A stretch of DNA of 64,000 nt from Maricaulis sp047308265 (lineage in GTDB: Bacteria > Pseudomonadota > Alphaproteobacteria > Caulobacterales > Maricaulaceae). The notes beneath the pieces were generated by a model. It was not told where the DNA came from. It made no database searches and saw only the letters and a program-made list of their open reading frames with translations. The stretch is taken from the NCBI RefSeq assembly GCF_047308265.1, contig NZ_JBKQWY010000005.1, positions 124,001 through 188,000 on the forward strand, written 5' to 3'. Below, piece by piece: positions 33,206 through 42,924 of the stretch (its first letter is position 1; each line of letters opens with the position of its first letter). The position numbers and the translations under genes are program-made.

Positions 33206-35862
33206 GCACCCGCCAGAACGGCCTTGATCGCCGCAAGGGCCTCGTCGGCCCTGGATCCATCCGGGCCACCGGCCTGGGCAAAATCGCCGCGACCGCCACC
33301 GCCCTTGCCGCCCACAGCGGCTGATCCCGCGCGGACCAGGTCTACAGCCGTGAAACGCTCATGCAGATCCGCACTGACACCGACGGCGAGCGCTGCCTTG
33401 CCGTCATTGACACCGATAAACACCGCCACACCGGACGCCCCCATGGAGGTGCGGGCCTCATCGACCAGGCCCCGCAAATCCTTGCCACCGACGCCTTCAA
33501 CCACACGACCGATAAAGCTTACGCCGCCGATCTCCTCCGGACCGGCCGGCGCGGCTGAACCCCCGCCGCCCATGGCCAGCTGTTTCTTGGCTTCGGCCAG
33601 CTGTCGATCCAGCTTCTTGCGCTCGTCCATCAGGGCCGTGACCCGCGAGGCAAGCTCCGGAAGGGGCGTTTTCAGCGCATCGGCGGCCTGTCGGCCAAAG
33701 CCCATCTGTTCATCAAGATAGAGGCGTGCCGCCTCGGCGGTCAGGGCCTCGATCCGCCGTACACCGGACGACACCGCGCTCTCGCCGATAATCTTGAAAA
33801 GGCCGATATCCCCGGTGCGCTCGACATGTGTGCCCCCGCACAATTCCACCGAATAGGCCATATCCGTGTCAGCCAGCTCCCGGCCCATGGTGAGAACCCG
33901 CACTTCATCGCCGTATTTCTCGCCAAACAGCGCCAGCGCTCCCGCCTCGATAGCCGCTTCAGGGCTCATCGACCGGGTCGACACGGCGGTGTTCTGACGG
34001 ATGATGGCGTTGACATCGGCCTCGATGGTCCGCAATTCCTCGGCGCTCACAGGCTTGTTGTGGCTGAAATCGAAGCGCAGGCGATCCGGGCCCACATACG
34101 AGCCTTTTTGCGTCACATGCTCGCCCAGACGCTTGCGCAGAGCCGCGTGCAGAAGGTGCGTGGCTGAGTGATTGGCTTTCGACTCGGCGCGTTTAGCGGC
34201 ATCCGCCTCCAGCCGCGCCGTCTCACCGGGTACAATCTCACCACTTTCCAGCACACCGGCATGGACATGCAGATCGCCCGCGCGTTTCTGGGTATCATCC
34301 ACGCGGAACACCGAGCCATTGGCAAAGGTGATCAATCCGGTATCGCCGGCCTGACCGCCGCTTTCGCCATAAAACGGGGTCTGGTCGAACACCAGCTCGG
34401 CGGACTGGCCCTCGCCCAGGCGGACCTGTTCCGCACCGTCAAACACGATGGCCTGCAATGTGCCTTCGCCGTCAGTGCCCTCATATCCGAGGAAATTGCT
34501 GGCCCCCGCGGCCTCGCGCACACCGAACCAGACCGTATCCGGCGCCTGCTGACCCGAGGAGAATTTGCTGGCACGGGCATCCGCGCGCTGTTTCTCCATG
34601 GCCGTTTCAAAACCGGCCTCATCAACGGTCATGCCCTTGGCGCGCAGCGCATCCTGGGTCAGATCGAGCGGAAATCCGTAAGTGTCATAGAGTTTGAACG
34701 CGGTTTCACCGGGCAGGGCTTCCCCCTCCGCCATATCTGCGGTGGCCTCTTCAAGCAGGCTCAGACCGCGACCGAGCGTGCGCTGGAAACGCTCTTCCTC
34801 GATTTTCAGCGTGTCTTCCAGCAAGGCCTGGGCCCGACCCAATTCGGGATAAGCATCGCCCATCTCGGTTTTGAGCGCCTCGACCAGTTTCCAGATCACT
34901 GGCTCACTGGCGCCAAGAAGATGGGCGTGGCGCATGGCCCGGCGCATGATGCGGCGCAGGACATAACCGCGTCCCTCATTGGACGGCGATACACCATCGG
35001 CCATCAGGAAACATGTGGACCGCAAATGATCGGCAATCACACGATGGCTGGCCAAGGCCTCACCCTGGGCTTTCACACCCAGCACGTCTTCCCCGGCCGC
35101 AATCAGATTGGCGAACAGATCCACATCATAATTATTGTGCTTGCCCTGCAGGATGGCCGCGATGCGCTCCAGCCCCATACCCGTATCGATCGAGGGTTTG
35201 GGCAGATCAATCCGCTTGCCGGGCTCCAATTGCTCGAACTGCATGAAGACCAGGTTCCAGATCTCGATGAACCGATCTCCGTCCTCCTCCGGGGAGCCGG
35301 GAGGGCCACCCCAGACGTCGGGGCCATGATCGAAAAAGATCTCGGAACACGGACCACATGGCCCTGTGTCACCCATGGACCAGAAGTTATCCGAGGTGGA
35401 GATGCCAATGATCCGGTCGTCCGACAGACCTGCAATCTTGCGCCAGAGCGTGCGCGCCTCCTCGTCCTCGGAATAGACCGTGATGAGCAGCTTGTCGGCA
35501 GGCAAGGCAAACTCCCGGGTGATCAGCGTCCAGGCGTGGTGGATCGCCTCTTCCTTGAAATAATCACCAAAGGAGAAATTACCGAGCATTTCAAAAAACG
35601 TATGGTGACGGGCCGTATATCCGACATTGTCGAGATCATTATGCTTGCCACCCGCGCGCACACATTTCTGCGACGATGTCGCGCGCACAGACGACGGGGT
35701 TTCCGCACCCGTGAAATAATTCTTGAACGGCACCATGCCGGCATTCACGAACAGAAGTGTGGGATCATCTTGCGGCACAAGCGGGGCTGAGGCCGCGATC
35801 TCGTGCTCATTCCGGCCGAAATAATCGAGGAAGGTCGAGCGGATATCGCGCAAGCTGGTCAT
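33202..35862 (-). CDS. alaS: Alanyl-tRNA synthetase
   Basis: Charges tRNA-Ala. It has 886 residues starting MTSLRDIRSTFLDYF. Class II motif 1 is around LLFVNAGMVPFKNYF and motif 2 around RHHTFFEMLGNFSFGDYFKE. The editing domain has metal residues HSATHLLHAAL and CGGTHV. A C-Ala region follows with a glycine-rich GGGGSAAP and GGKGGGGRGDFAQAGG. The frame continues upstream to 35970, but the family start is at 35862. It is followed by a 4-nt-overlapping NTF2-like gene. Confidence 0.97.
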   Translation of the reverse strand: MTSLRDIRSTFLDYFGRNEHEIAASAPLVPQDDPTLLFVNAGMVPFKNYFTGAETPSSVRATSSQKCVRAGGKHNDLDNVGYTARHHTFFEMLGNFSFGDYFKEEAIHHAWTLITREFALPADKLLITVYSEDEEARTLWRKIAGLSDDRIIGISTSDNFWSMGDTGPCGPCSEIFFDHGPDVWGGPPGSPEEDGDRFIEIWNLVFMQFEQLEPGKRIDLPKPSIDTGMGLERIAAILQGKHNNYDVDLFANLIAAGEDVLGVKAQGEALASHRVIADHLRSTCFLMADGVSPSNEGRGYVLRRIMRRAMRHAHLLGASEPVIWKLVEALKTEMGDAYPELGRAQALLEDTLKIEEERFQRTLGRGLSLLEEATADMAEGEALPGETAFKLYDTYGFPLDLTQDALRAKGMTVDEAGFETAMEKQRADARASKFSSGQQAPDTVWFGVREAAGASNFLGYEGTDGEGTLQAIVFDGAEQVRLGEGQSAELVFDQTPFYGESGGQAGDTGLITFANGSVFRVDDTQKRAGDLHVHAGVLESGEIVPGETARLEADAAKRAESKANHSATHLLHAALRKRLGEHVTQKGSYVGPDRLRFDFSHNKPVSAEELRTIEADVNAIIRQNTAVSTRSMSPEAAIEAGALALFGEKYGDEVRVLTMGRELADTDMAYSVELCGGTHVERTGDIGLFKIIGESAVSSGVRRIEALTAEAARLYLDEQMGFGRQAADALKTPLPELASRVTALMDERKKLDRQLAEAKKQLAMGGGGSAAPAGPEEIGGVSFIGRVVEGVGGKDLRGLVDEARTSMGASGVAVFIGVNDGKAALAVGVSADLHERFTAVDLVRAGSAAVGGKGGGGRGDFAQAGGPDGSRADEALAAIKAVLAGA

Positions 35863-36518
35863 TGGTCTAAAGTCCACATTGCAGGAACGGGGGAAGGCCC
35901 GTGCCTGGGTCGTTGATCCGGTACTGGTCACACGGGCCATGATGCGCCGGGTTTTCTCTTCCCCGCCCACGCAAACAGCCCCAGCCTATGTTGCATATCT
36001 TCGCGGAAGCACAAGAGAGGAGCTGTCATCGACACGCCTGCAGGCACGGCTATCTTCAGGCCCGGCGGCGGGTTCTTGACCAGGGGGGCTTGATGACGGG
36101 GCTCAACGAACCCAATCAGGCGTCGATACCGGCTAACTAATCCGGTGACCGGATCGATCGAACGACTTCGGCAGGCGCGCAAGCAGATTCGGCAACCGCG
36201 CGAACGATCCCGGCGAAACGAAACCGGGACAGTTCGGACTGCCCCGGTTCCAATTCGATGACACTTTTGGGATCTGATGAGGTGATCTGATGGTGCAATC
36301 TGATATCGTGAGCTGATTCAGTGCCCTAAACTGGCAGGCCCGTTTCGGCGACCCAATTGGGAACGCCGAATTCAGCTCATCCGGTCCAACAACTGAGGCT
36401 CAACAGATCAGGCTCAGCAAATCAGGTCAAACGGTTGAGCCTCACCACTCACTGCAATCGCCAGGACGCCAGCCAAAACGACTGAACGCCCCGACGCCTC
36501 GCACCAATAAGAGCGAGA
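35863..36518. other. 656-nt gap between recA and alaS with fold-prone repeats
   Basis: No convincing gene. The short frames here lack ribosome-binding sites and conserved features. The gap holds a hairpin (AACCGGGACAGT / ACTGCCCCGGTT, 36222-36249), four degenerate copies of a 13-nt GATCTGAT-type unit (36271-36323) and an 11-bp inverted repeat TGAGGCTCAAC / GTTGAGCCTCA (36394-36444). The last lies downstream of recA but lacks a T-run. The alaS promoter must also be here. Confidence 0.5.
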
Positions 36519-37595
36519 CTAGCTGGCCGCCGCCGCGTCATCATCCGCATCAGGACCGGTGAGCATCTCATCCGCGATCAACCCGGCATTTGCCCGGACC
36601 TTGCGCTCGATCTCCGCAGAGATATCCGTGTGCTCCAGCAGGAAACGACGCGCGTTCTCACGGCCCTGTCCGATACGTTCGGAATTATAGGAATACCAGG
36701 AGCCGGACTTCTCAATGACATCGCCCTTCACGCCGAGATCCAGCAATTCACCCATTTTGGAAATGCCTTCGCCGTAGAGAATATCAAACTCGACCTCCCG
36801 GAAGGGGGGCGCGACCTTGTTCTTCACCACTTTCACGCGGGTCTGATTGCCGATCACTTCATCGCGATTCTTGATCGCGCCGATTCGGCGGATATCCAGG
36901 CGGACGGAAGAGTAGAATTTCAGGGCATTACCGCCGGTCGTGGTCTCGGGAGAGCCGAACATCACACCGATCTTCATGCGGATCTGATTGATGAAAATCA
37001 CCAAGCAGTTGGATTTGGAGATGGAGGCCGTCAGCTTGCGCAGCGCCTGGCTCATCAAGCGCGCTTGCAGGCCCGGCAGGCTATCCCCCATTTCCCCTTC
37101 CAGCTCGGCGCGCGGCGTCAGGGCCGCGACCGAGTCGATCACCAGGATATCGACAGCGCCGGACCGGACGAGCGTGTCAGCGATCTCAAGCGCCTGTTCA
37201 CCCGCGTCAGGCTGGGAGACCAGAAGCTCGCCCACATCCACGCCCAGCTTGGCCGCATAAACCGGATCCAGGGCATGTTCAGCATCGACAAAAGCGGCCA
37301 CGCCGCCCGCCTTTTGAGCCTCGGCCACGGTGTGCAGCGCCAGAGTGGTCTTGCCCGAGCTTTCCGGCCCATAGATCTCGATGATCCGGCCCTTGGGCAG
37401 ACCGCCCACACCCAGGGCAATATCCAGACCCAGAGACCCGGTGGACACCGCCTCGATTTCCATCGCCGGTTTCTGACCGAGCTTCATCACCGAGCCTTTG
37501 CCGAACGCCTTGTCGATCTGGCTGAGTGCGGCCTCAATGGCCTTCTGCTTGTCGTTGTTTTCGTTTTTCACGAGTCGAATCGCGCCCTTGCTCAT
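36519..37595 (-). CDS. recA: Recombinase RecA
   Basis: 358 residues. Walker A reads GPESSGKTT, Walker B VDILVIDSVAAL, with loop L2 FGSPETTTGGNALKFYSSVR and the KVVKNKVAPPF segment. It promotes strand exchange and LexA self-cleavage. The N-terminus is MSKGAIRLVKNENNDKQKA and the C-terminal tail is acidic (GPDADDDAAAAS). A LexA-type box lies 71 nt upstream, consistent with SOS control. Confidence 0.98.
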   Translation of the reverse strand: MSKGAIRLVKNENNDKQKAIEAALSQIDKAFGKGSVMKLGQKPAMEIEAVSTGSLGLDIALGVGGLPKGRIIEIYGPESSGKTTLALHTVAEAQKAGGVAAFVDAEHALDPVYAAKLGVDVGELLVSQPDAGEQALEIADTLVRSGAVDILVIDSVAALTPRAELEGEMGDSLPGLQARLMSQALRKLTASISKSNCLVIFINQIRMKIGVMFGSPETTTGGNALKFYSSVRLDIRRIGAIKNRDEVIGNQTRVKVVKNKVAPPFREVEFDILYGEGISKMGELLDLGVKGDVIEKSGSWYSYNSERIGQGRENARRFLLEHTDISAEIERKVRANAGLIADEMLTGPDADDDAAAAS

Positions 37596-37665
37596 TTGCC
37601 CTTGTCCTTATTTCACGCCGCTAACAAGCGGGCAACTGCCACAACGCGTACCAGTTTTGTTCACG

Positions 37666-37680
37666 GAACACAAGCGGAAC
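37666..37680. promoter_or_regulatory. LexA (SOS) box, alphaproteobacterial type
   Basis: GAAC-ACAAGCG-GAAC matches the direct-repeat SOS box GAAC-N7-GAAC known for alphaproteobacterial LexA. It sits 71 nt from the recA start, in the divergent region with the transglycosylase gene. A GTTC lies 4 nt before the first repeat. Confidence 0.75.
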
Positions 37681-37699
37681 ATTTATGGTTAACAAAACA

Positions 37700-37713
37700 G
37701 AACAAAGCGGAAC
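37700..37713. promoter_or_regulatory. Second, degenerate GAAC repeat
   Basis: GAAC-AAAGCG-GAAC has the same half-sites but a 6-nt spacer, one short of the LexA consensus. It is 20 nt beyond the first box and nearer the transglycosylase gene. It may be an auxiliary or decayed site. Confidence 0.35.
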
Positions 37714-37768
37714 ATCCACTCGCCTAATCCCGATTGCGCCACCCGTTCGCCCCCAGTAACATGCTTGA

Positions 37769-39241
37769 ATGTCCCTTTGGCACAGGCATATCGCGCCGCT
37801 CTGGAACCGGTTCCGGTCGCAACCCGAACTTCGCTCCCACACCGGAACGGGTGTGATGCTGATGAGCCTCGTGGCGGTCACGCTGGCCGCATCGGAGCGG
37901 CCTGACCCGGACGCCGGGCCTGTCATGATTCGCGACAGCGTCTCCGGCCTGGTGAGCCCGGCCTATCTGCCCGACCTCGATGCGGGCGGACCATTGATCG
38001 TGCTCACCCTGACCGGCCCGACCAGCCATTTCCAGACCCGGTCGGGAGAGCTTGTGGGCTATGAACGCGATCTGGCGACAGCCCTGGCCGAACATATGGG
38101 CGTGCCTGTCGAATTTCGGGTGAAACCGGATATCCGGGCCCTCATCCGTGCGTTGAATGTGGGCGAAGGCCATGTCGCAGCGGCCGGTCTGACCGCCACC
38201 GACGCCCGTCGGGCACAGGGGCTGAGGTTCGGCCCGGCCTACAAGCTCGTGCGGGAGCAGCTGGTCTGCCGCCGGGGCGGGGTTCGACCACGCCGCGCCG
38301 GCGCTCTCGCGGAGGCCTCACTCATTGTGCAATCGGGGTCGAGCTATGAGGAAACGCTGGAGACCCGACGCGTCGCGCTGCCCGAACTGACCTGGGACAC
38401 CCAGCCGGCTGGCTCGGCCTTGCCCCTGCTCGAACTGGTCGATGCGGGGCTTTATGACTGTACCGTGGCCGATTCCCATCTGGTGGATATTGCGCGGCTT
38501 TTGATGCCCGAACTCTCGGTCAGCCTGAACCTGACCCGCGACCGTCCCCTGGCCTGGCTGGTCTCCCCGCGCGCAACGGGTCTGGAGGCGCGGCTGGAGG
38601 CGGAATTTGCCTGGGCCCATACCTCCGGCCTGCTCGATGAGCTGGACCATTTCTGGTTCGGCCGGTTTGGCGATTTCGACTATGTGGATGTCGCCACATT
38701 TGTTGAACGGCTCGACACCCGCCTGCCCCACTACCAGCCCTATTTCGAAGCGGCGGCCGAGGCCCATGATCTGGAATGGCAAACACTGGCGGCCCAGGCC
38801 TATCAGGAATCACACTGGGACCCCGATGCCGTCAGTGCGACAGGAGTGCGCGGCCTGATGATGCTGACCCTGCCCACTGCCCGGCAGATGGGCGTGGAAG
38901 ACCGCGAAGACCCGCTGCAAAGCATTGAAGGGGGGTCGCGTTATCTGGCCAATCTGCTTGACCGCCTGCCCGATGACATTCCGCAAGAGGAGCGGATCTG
39001 GTTCGCCCTGGCCGCCTATAATGTCGGCATGGGTCATCTCTATGATGCTCGTCGGCTGGCGGAACAAAGAGGCCTGAACAAAAACAACTGGCAGGATATT
39101 GCCACCACCCTGCCCCTGTTGTCTGACCCGGAACACTATCCGACGACCCGCCACGGATATGCGCGTGGCCATGAACCCGTGCGGTATGTCGAGAAGATCC
39201 AAGAATACCGGATCATGCTGCTGGCCAATCAGGAGATCTGA
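37769..39241 (+). CDS. MltF-like lytic transglycosylase
   Basis: 490 residues. A short cytoplasmic start and hydrophobic segment (GVMLMSLVAVTLAAS) is followed by a solute-binding-protein domain (YERDLATALAEHMGVPVEFR, VAAAGLTATDARRAQGLRF). The C-terminal SLT domain has the catalytic Glu in LAAQAYQESHWDPDAVS and the motifs GVRGLMMLTLPTA and ALAAYNVGMGHL. It cleaves peptidoglycan glycan strands at the membrane. It is divergent from recA and shares that promoter region. Confidence 0.9.
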   Translation: MSLWHRHIAPLWNRFRSQPELRSHTGTGVMLMSLVAVTLAASERPDPDAGPVMIRDSVSGLVSPAYLPDLDAGGPLIVLTLTGPTSHFQTRSGELVGYERDLATALAEHMGVPVEFRVKPDIRALIRALNVGEGHVAAAGLTATDARRAQGLRFGPAYKLVREQLVCRRGGVRPRRAGALAEASLIVQSGSSYEETLETRRVALPELTWDTQPAGSALPLLELVDAGLYDCTVADSHLVDIARLLMPELSVSLNLTRDRPLAWLVSPRATGLEARLEAEFAWAHTSGLLDELDHFWFGRFGDFDYVDVATFVERLDTRLPHYQPYFEAAAEAHDLEWQTLAAQAYQESHWDPDAVSATGVRGLMMLTLPTARQMGVEDREDPLQSIEGGSRYLANLLDRLPDDIPQEERIWFALAAYNVGMGHLYDARRLAEQRGLNKNNWQDIATTLPLLSDPEHYPTTRHGYARGHEPVRYVEKIQEYRIMLLANQEI

Positions 39242-39271
39242 CCCGGTCCCGCCCCCGGTTCGGCGTGTGGC

Positions 39272-41791
39272 CTATTCCCCGGCCAGGATGGTTTTCACCT
39301 TCTCGGCCAGTTGCGGCAGGGTGAAGGGTTTGGGCAGGAAGGCAATCTCGCGCTCCTGCGACAGGGTTTCGGAGAATTGTTCCGCCGCATAGCCCGAGAT
39401 GAAGACCACCCGGGTCTCGCTCAGCATGTCGCGCGCCTTTTCCAATAGACCCGGCCCGTCCAGTCCCGGCATGACGACATCGGAAATGAGCAAGTCGAAG
39501 CCCTCCTCATCATCCTCGAGAATCTCATAGGCTTCCTCGCCATCGGCCGCTTCAACCACGTCATAACCGCGCTTGATCAGAGTTTTGGCCGCAATCGCAC
39601 GCACGGCATCCTCGTCTTCCACCAGCAGGATGCGCCCGCTACCCGACAGATCGGCGGGCGGAGCCTCGACCTGTTTGGCCTCTTCTTCCTGCTGGATCTC
39701 CTGGGCCTCTTCCGCACTTGGCGTATGTCCCGGCAGATAGATAGTGAATGTCGTCCCGACATTCACTTCACTCTCGGCGAAGAGAAAACCGCCGGATTGT
39801 TTGACGATGCCATACACCGTGGCCAGGCCCAGACCCGTCCCCTTGCCGGCTTCCTTGGTCGTAAAGAATGGCTCGAAAATCTTTTCCAGCGTCTCCTTAT
39901 CCATGCCATGACCTTCATCCCGTACGGCGATGGACAACCAGTCACCCTCGCGCGGATTGGGAGCTCCGGCCTGGCGCACGAGATCGGCATCCACTTTCTG
40001 CGTGGTGATCACCAGCGCGCCACCGCCCTTTTGGGACATGGCGTCACGGGCATTGGCCGCCAGATTGATGATCGCCGTTTCCAACTGGCCCTTATCCGCC
40101 TTGATCATGGGCAGTCCACGACCATGAACGATGTCGAGACGAACGGTTTCCTCGACAATCTGACGCAGCAGCACTGAGACATCCGACAGCACATTGCCCA
40201 CATCCAGCGTTTCCATCCGGAAAGTCTGCTTGCGCGAGAAAGCCAGAAGTTTGCGCACCAGACCCGCCGCCCGGGCTACGGTCTGATTGATCGCCTGCAG
40301 CTCGCCATAGGATGGATCACCAACGGGATGGCGATTGAGCAATTCATCACAGTTCAGGCGGATGGCCGTCAGCAGATTGTTGAAATCATGCGCCACGCCG
40401 CCGGCCAGCTGACCCACGGCCTGCATCTTGTTGGACTGGGCGACCTGACGCTCCAGGTCCTTCCAGGCGGTGACATCGATCACATAGGCCACACGCTTGC
40501 CGCCGCGGGCCGGCGCGAAGGCCAGCCGCACATACTGGACTTTCTCGGTATTGAGACGTGCCTCGGCCAGTTCCGTACCTCCGGCCATGGCAGCGTCAAA
40601 GGCCTCGGCGGCGCTTTCACCCTCTTCCCACTGGAAGAGCGATTTGAACTTCACGCCCGGAATGGCCTGGCCGCCGGACAGCTGGACCAGGGCCGGATTG
40701 ATATCTTCGATGATCGCGGTGTCCGGATCCGCCATGTCCAGCCGCACCACACCAAAGGGAGCCGTGGCGAACATGTCATCTAGCGTGCGTCCGGCGGACT
40801 GGGACTGCCCCATCGCCTGGGCCACACCGGGCGGTGCGCCCGTCACCGAGAGGCCATACATCACACCGCGCGCCATGGGCGGTTTGCCGGGAATCCAGTC
40901 GACAACAATCGCCACCGGGCTTTCGATACCGTCGCGCGCCTTGAGGCGCGCATCGACCCGCGCCAGGGCGTCGCCGCCGCGCGAGTTGAGAACAGAGCGC
41001 GCACCATCACCGGCCAGGATGGCATCCAGGCGAGGCAAAGGCTCGCCCTCATCCAGGCCCAGCCAGTCACGCAATGTGTCATTGGCCATGGCAATCTCGC
41101 CATTGGCGCGAAGGGAGAACAAGGCCACAGGCGCATGTCGGCTCCAGTCCGCGGTCACCGCCTGGCCGGTCGCATCCTGCGATGTCGCGGGGATCAGACG
41201 CCAGAAGACGTGCTGGGCATCAAGCGGCCGCGCTTCCAGCGTGAAACTCTGCGTCCGCCCTTCTCCGATGGCCAGAGGCGGCAGGATCTCCGTGGCCGCT
41301 TCACCGCGCGAGGCCGCCCGCGCCAAACGATAGACCGCCCCATCGCCGCCGCCCGAACCGGCCCAGATCCGGTCAATTGTGGGCAGGCCAAAACTCTGGC
41401 CCAGACCAGCCGCCGTCTCTGCCAGGCTTTTGTAGGCCGGATTGCCCCAGCGCACACTGCCGCGGCGATCCGTGATCAGCACGGGATCGGACAGGGTGTC
41501 CATGGCCGTCATGGCGAGATCAGTGGCACTGGGCCCTTCCGTGCGTTCAGCCTTTTCGCGCATCGAACGCCCGGCAGTTTCACCTGCAGCAATCGCGTAG
41601 AGGATCAGGAAGGCAATCGCGGCCAGACCACACAGGAAGATGAAGCCGTTCCACCCGTCCTGTCCGGCTGCAAACAGGGCCACCCCCACCGCAACCGCGA
41701 TGACAAAACAGGTAAAGAAGAAACCGATACGAATAATCGGTCGGGAGAAAATCCCGGTTTTTTCAGGCGTATGGGGCGTGGTGTCAGCCAT
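39272..41791 (-). CDS. cckA: Hybrid histidine kinase CckA
   Basis: 839 residues. Two N-terminal membrane helices (~20-41 and 48-68) precede PAS-like domains. A HisKA domain has H468 in GGVAHDFNNLLTAI, and an HATPase follows with NLAANARDAM and GTGLGLATVYGIV. A C-terminal receiver has D771 in LLISDVVMPGLDG. In Caulobacter CckA phosphorylates ChpT, which feeds CtrA and CpdR. Identity is supported by overall architecture and by its position behind fliQ-fliR-flhB, as in Caulobacter. It starts 38 nt after flhB. Confidence 0.9.
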   Translation of the reverse strand: MADTTPHTPEKTGIFSRPIIRIGFFFTCFVIAVAVGVALFAAGQDGWNGFIFLCGLAAIAFLILYAIAAGETAGRSMREKAERTEGPSATDLAMTAMDTLSDPVLITDRRGSVRWGNPAYKSLAETAAGLGQSFGLPTIDRIWAGSGGGDGAVYRLARAASRGEAATEILPPLAIGEGRTQSFTLEARPLDAQHVFWRLIPATSQDATGQAVTADWSRHAPVALFSLRANGEIAMANDTLRDWLGLDEGEPLPRLDAILAGDGARSVLNSRGGDALARVDARLKARDGIESPVAIVVDWIPGKPPMARGVMYGLSVTGAPPGVAQAMGQSQSAGRTLDDMFATAPFGVVRLDMADPDTAIIEDINPALVQLSGGQAIPGVKFKSLFQWEEGESAAEAFDAAMAGGTELAEARLNTEKVQYVRLAFAPARGGKRVAYVIDVTAWKDLERQVAQSNKMQAVGQLAGGVAHDFNNLLTAIRLNCDELLNRHPVGDPSYGELQAINQTVARAAGLVRKLLAFSRKQTFRMETLDVGNVLSDVSVLLRQIVEETVRLDIVHGRGLPMIKADKGQLETAIINLAANARDAMSQKGGGALVITTQKVDADLVRQAGAPNPREGDWLSIAVRDEGHGMDKETLEKIFEPFFTTKEAGKGTGLGLATVYGIVKQSGGFLFAESEVNVGTTFTIYLPGHTPSAEEAQEIQQEEEAKQVEAPPADLSGSGRILLVEDEDAVRAIAAKTLIKRGYDVVEAADGEEAYEILEDDEEGFDLLISDVVMPGLDGPGLLEKARDMLSETRVVFISGYAAEQFSETLSQEREIAFLPKPFTLPQLAEKVKTILAGE

Positions 41792-41829
41792 GACAGGCTC
41801 CGGATCGAATCAGGCAGCAGGGCAGAAGA

Positions 41830-42921
41830 TTACCCGGTCGGGCGATAGGTTGCGCGTTTTCCTTGCGCGAGGGTCAGGACATAGCCAATCACCTTGGCCA
41901 CAGCCTGGAAATGTTCTGTGGGAATGGGTTCATCGATCTCCGCAGTCGCCCACAGCGCACGCGCGAGCGGTGGATCCTCGACAATCGGCACCTCGTGATC
42001 CTCGGCCACCTCACGGATACGCAGGGCCACATCATCCACACCCATCGCCGTGACAACCGGTGCGGAGGTCTCGCCCTGCTCATAGTGCAGCGCAATGGCG
42101 TAGTGGGTCGGATTGGTGATCACCACCGACGCATCGGGCACCGCGGCCATCATGCGTTTTTGCGCCCGTTCCTGACGCAATTGGCGCAGACGGGCCCGAA
42201 CATGCGGATCACCCTCGGTATTCTTCAACTCGTCCTTGATATCGCGCTTGGACATGCGGTTGCGCTTGATGAAACTCTGTCGCTGGAAGGCAAAGTCCGC
42301 GATGGCGATCAGCGCATACACGACCAGCGCGGCGATCATCAGCTCGATGGCCGCCTGACGCACCACCGACAGCATGCCCTCAACTTCCAGCAAAGGCAGG
42401 CTGGCGAGCTGGTCCTTTTTGGGCCAGATCACAATGAAGGCTGCCGCCGCGACCAGAGCCATTTTACCAATCCCCTTGAGGAAATTGGCCAGACCCTGCG
42501 GTCCGAAATTGCGCTTGAATCCCTCAACCGGATTGATCTTGCTCAGCTTGGGCTGGATTTTCTCGCCCGAGACCAGCCAGCCGGTCTGCACAAGATGGCC
42601 GGCCAGTCCCGCAATGGCGATCACCAGAACCGGAAAGGCCATGATCAGCGTGGTCTGCCAGGCCATGGACTGCATCAATCCCAAAAGGGCTGACGGATCG
42701 GTGTTGTATTCATGACTATGCTGCAGGAAGGCGCGCAACATCCCGGCCATCGATCCACTCGCGGCCGGCAAAAGAAAGATCAGCAGGGCGAGACCGGAGG
42801 CCAGCACAAACCATCCCGGAATCTCCTGGGATTTGGCGACATCGCCTTTCTTGCGCGCCTCCTCCAGCCTTCGCTGGGTCGGTTCTTCGGTCTTTTCACT
42901 CTCATCCTGATCTTCGGCCAT
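41830..42921 (-). CDS. flhB: Flagellar export switch protein FlhB
   Basis: 363 residues. A basic N-terminus (EKTEEPTQRRLEEARKKGDV) precedes four membrane helices and a cytoplasmic domain carrying the autocleavage site NPTH in VVITNPTHYAIALHYE. It sets substrate specificity of the flagellar type III exporter. It lies 3 nt after fliR and 38 nt before cckA in one operon. Confidence 0.97.
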   Translation of the reverse strand: MAEDQDESEKTEEPTQRRLEEARKKGDVAKSQEIPGWFVLASGLALLIFLLPAASGSMAGMLRAFLQHSHEYNTDPSALLGLMQSMAWQTTLIMAFPVLVIAIAGLAGHLVQTGWLVSGEKIQPKLSKINPVEGFKRNFGPQGLANFLKGIGKMALVAAAAFIVIWPKKDQLASLPLLEVEGMLSVVRQAAIELMIAALVVYALIAIADFAFQRQSFIKRNRMSKRDIKDELKNTEGDPHVRARLRQLRQERAQKRMMAAVPDASVVITNPTHYAIALHYEQGETSAPVVTAMGVDDVALRIREVAEDHEVPIVEDPPLARALWATAEIDEPIPTEHFQAVAKVIGYVLTLAQGKRATYRPTG

Positions 42922-42924
42922 GGA

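Noticed and set aside
34168..35790. 540-codon open frame on the plus strand
   Set aside because: Antisense to alaS, low complexity, no ribosome-binding site or recognisable fold.
35928..36182. 84-codon frame upstream of alaS
   Set aside because: No ribosome-binding site or conserved motif; composition looks intergenic.
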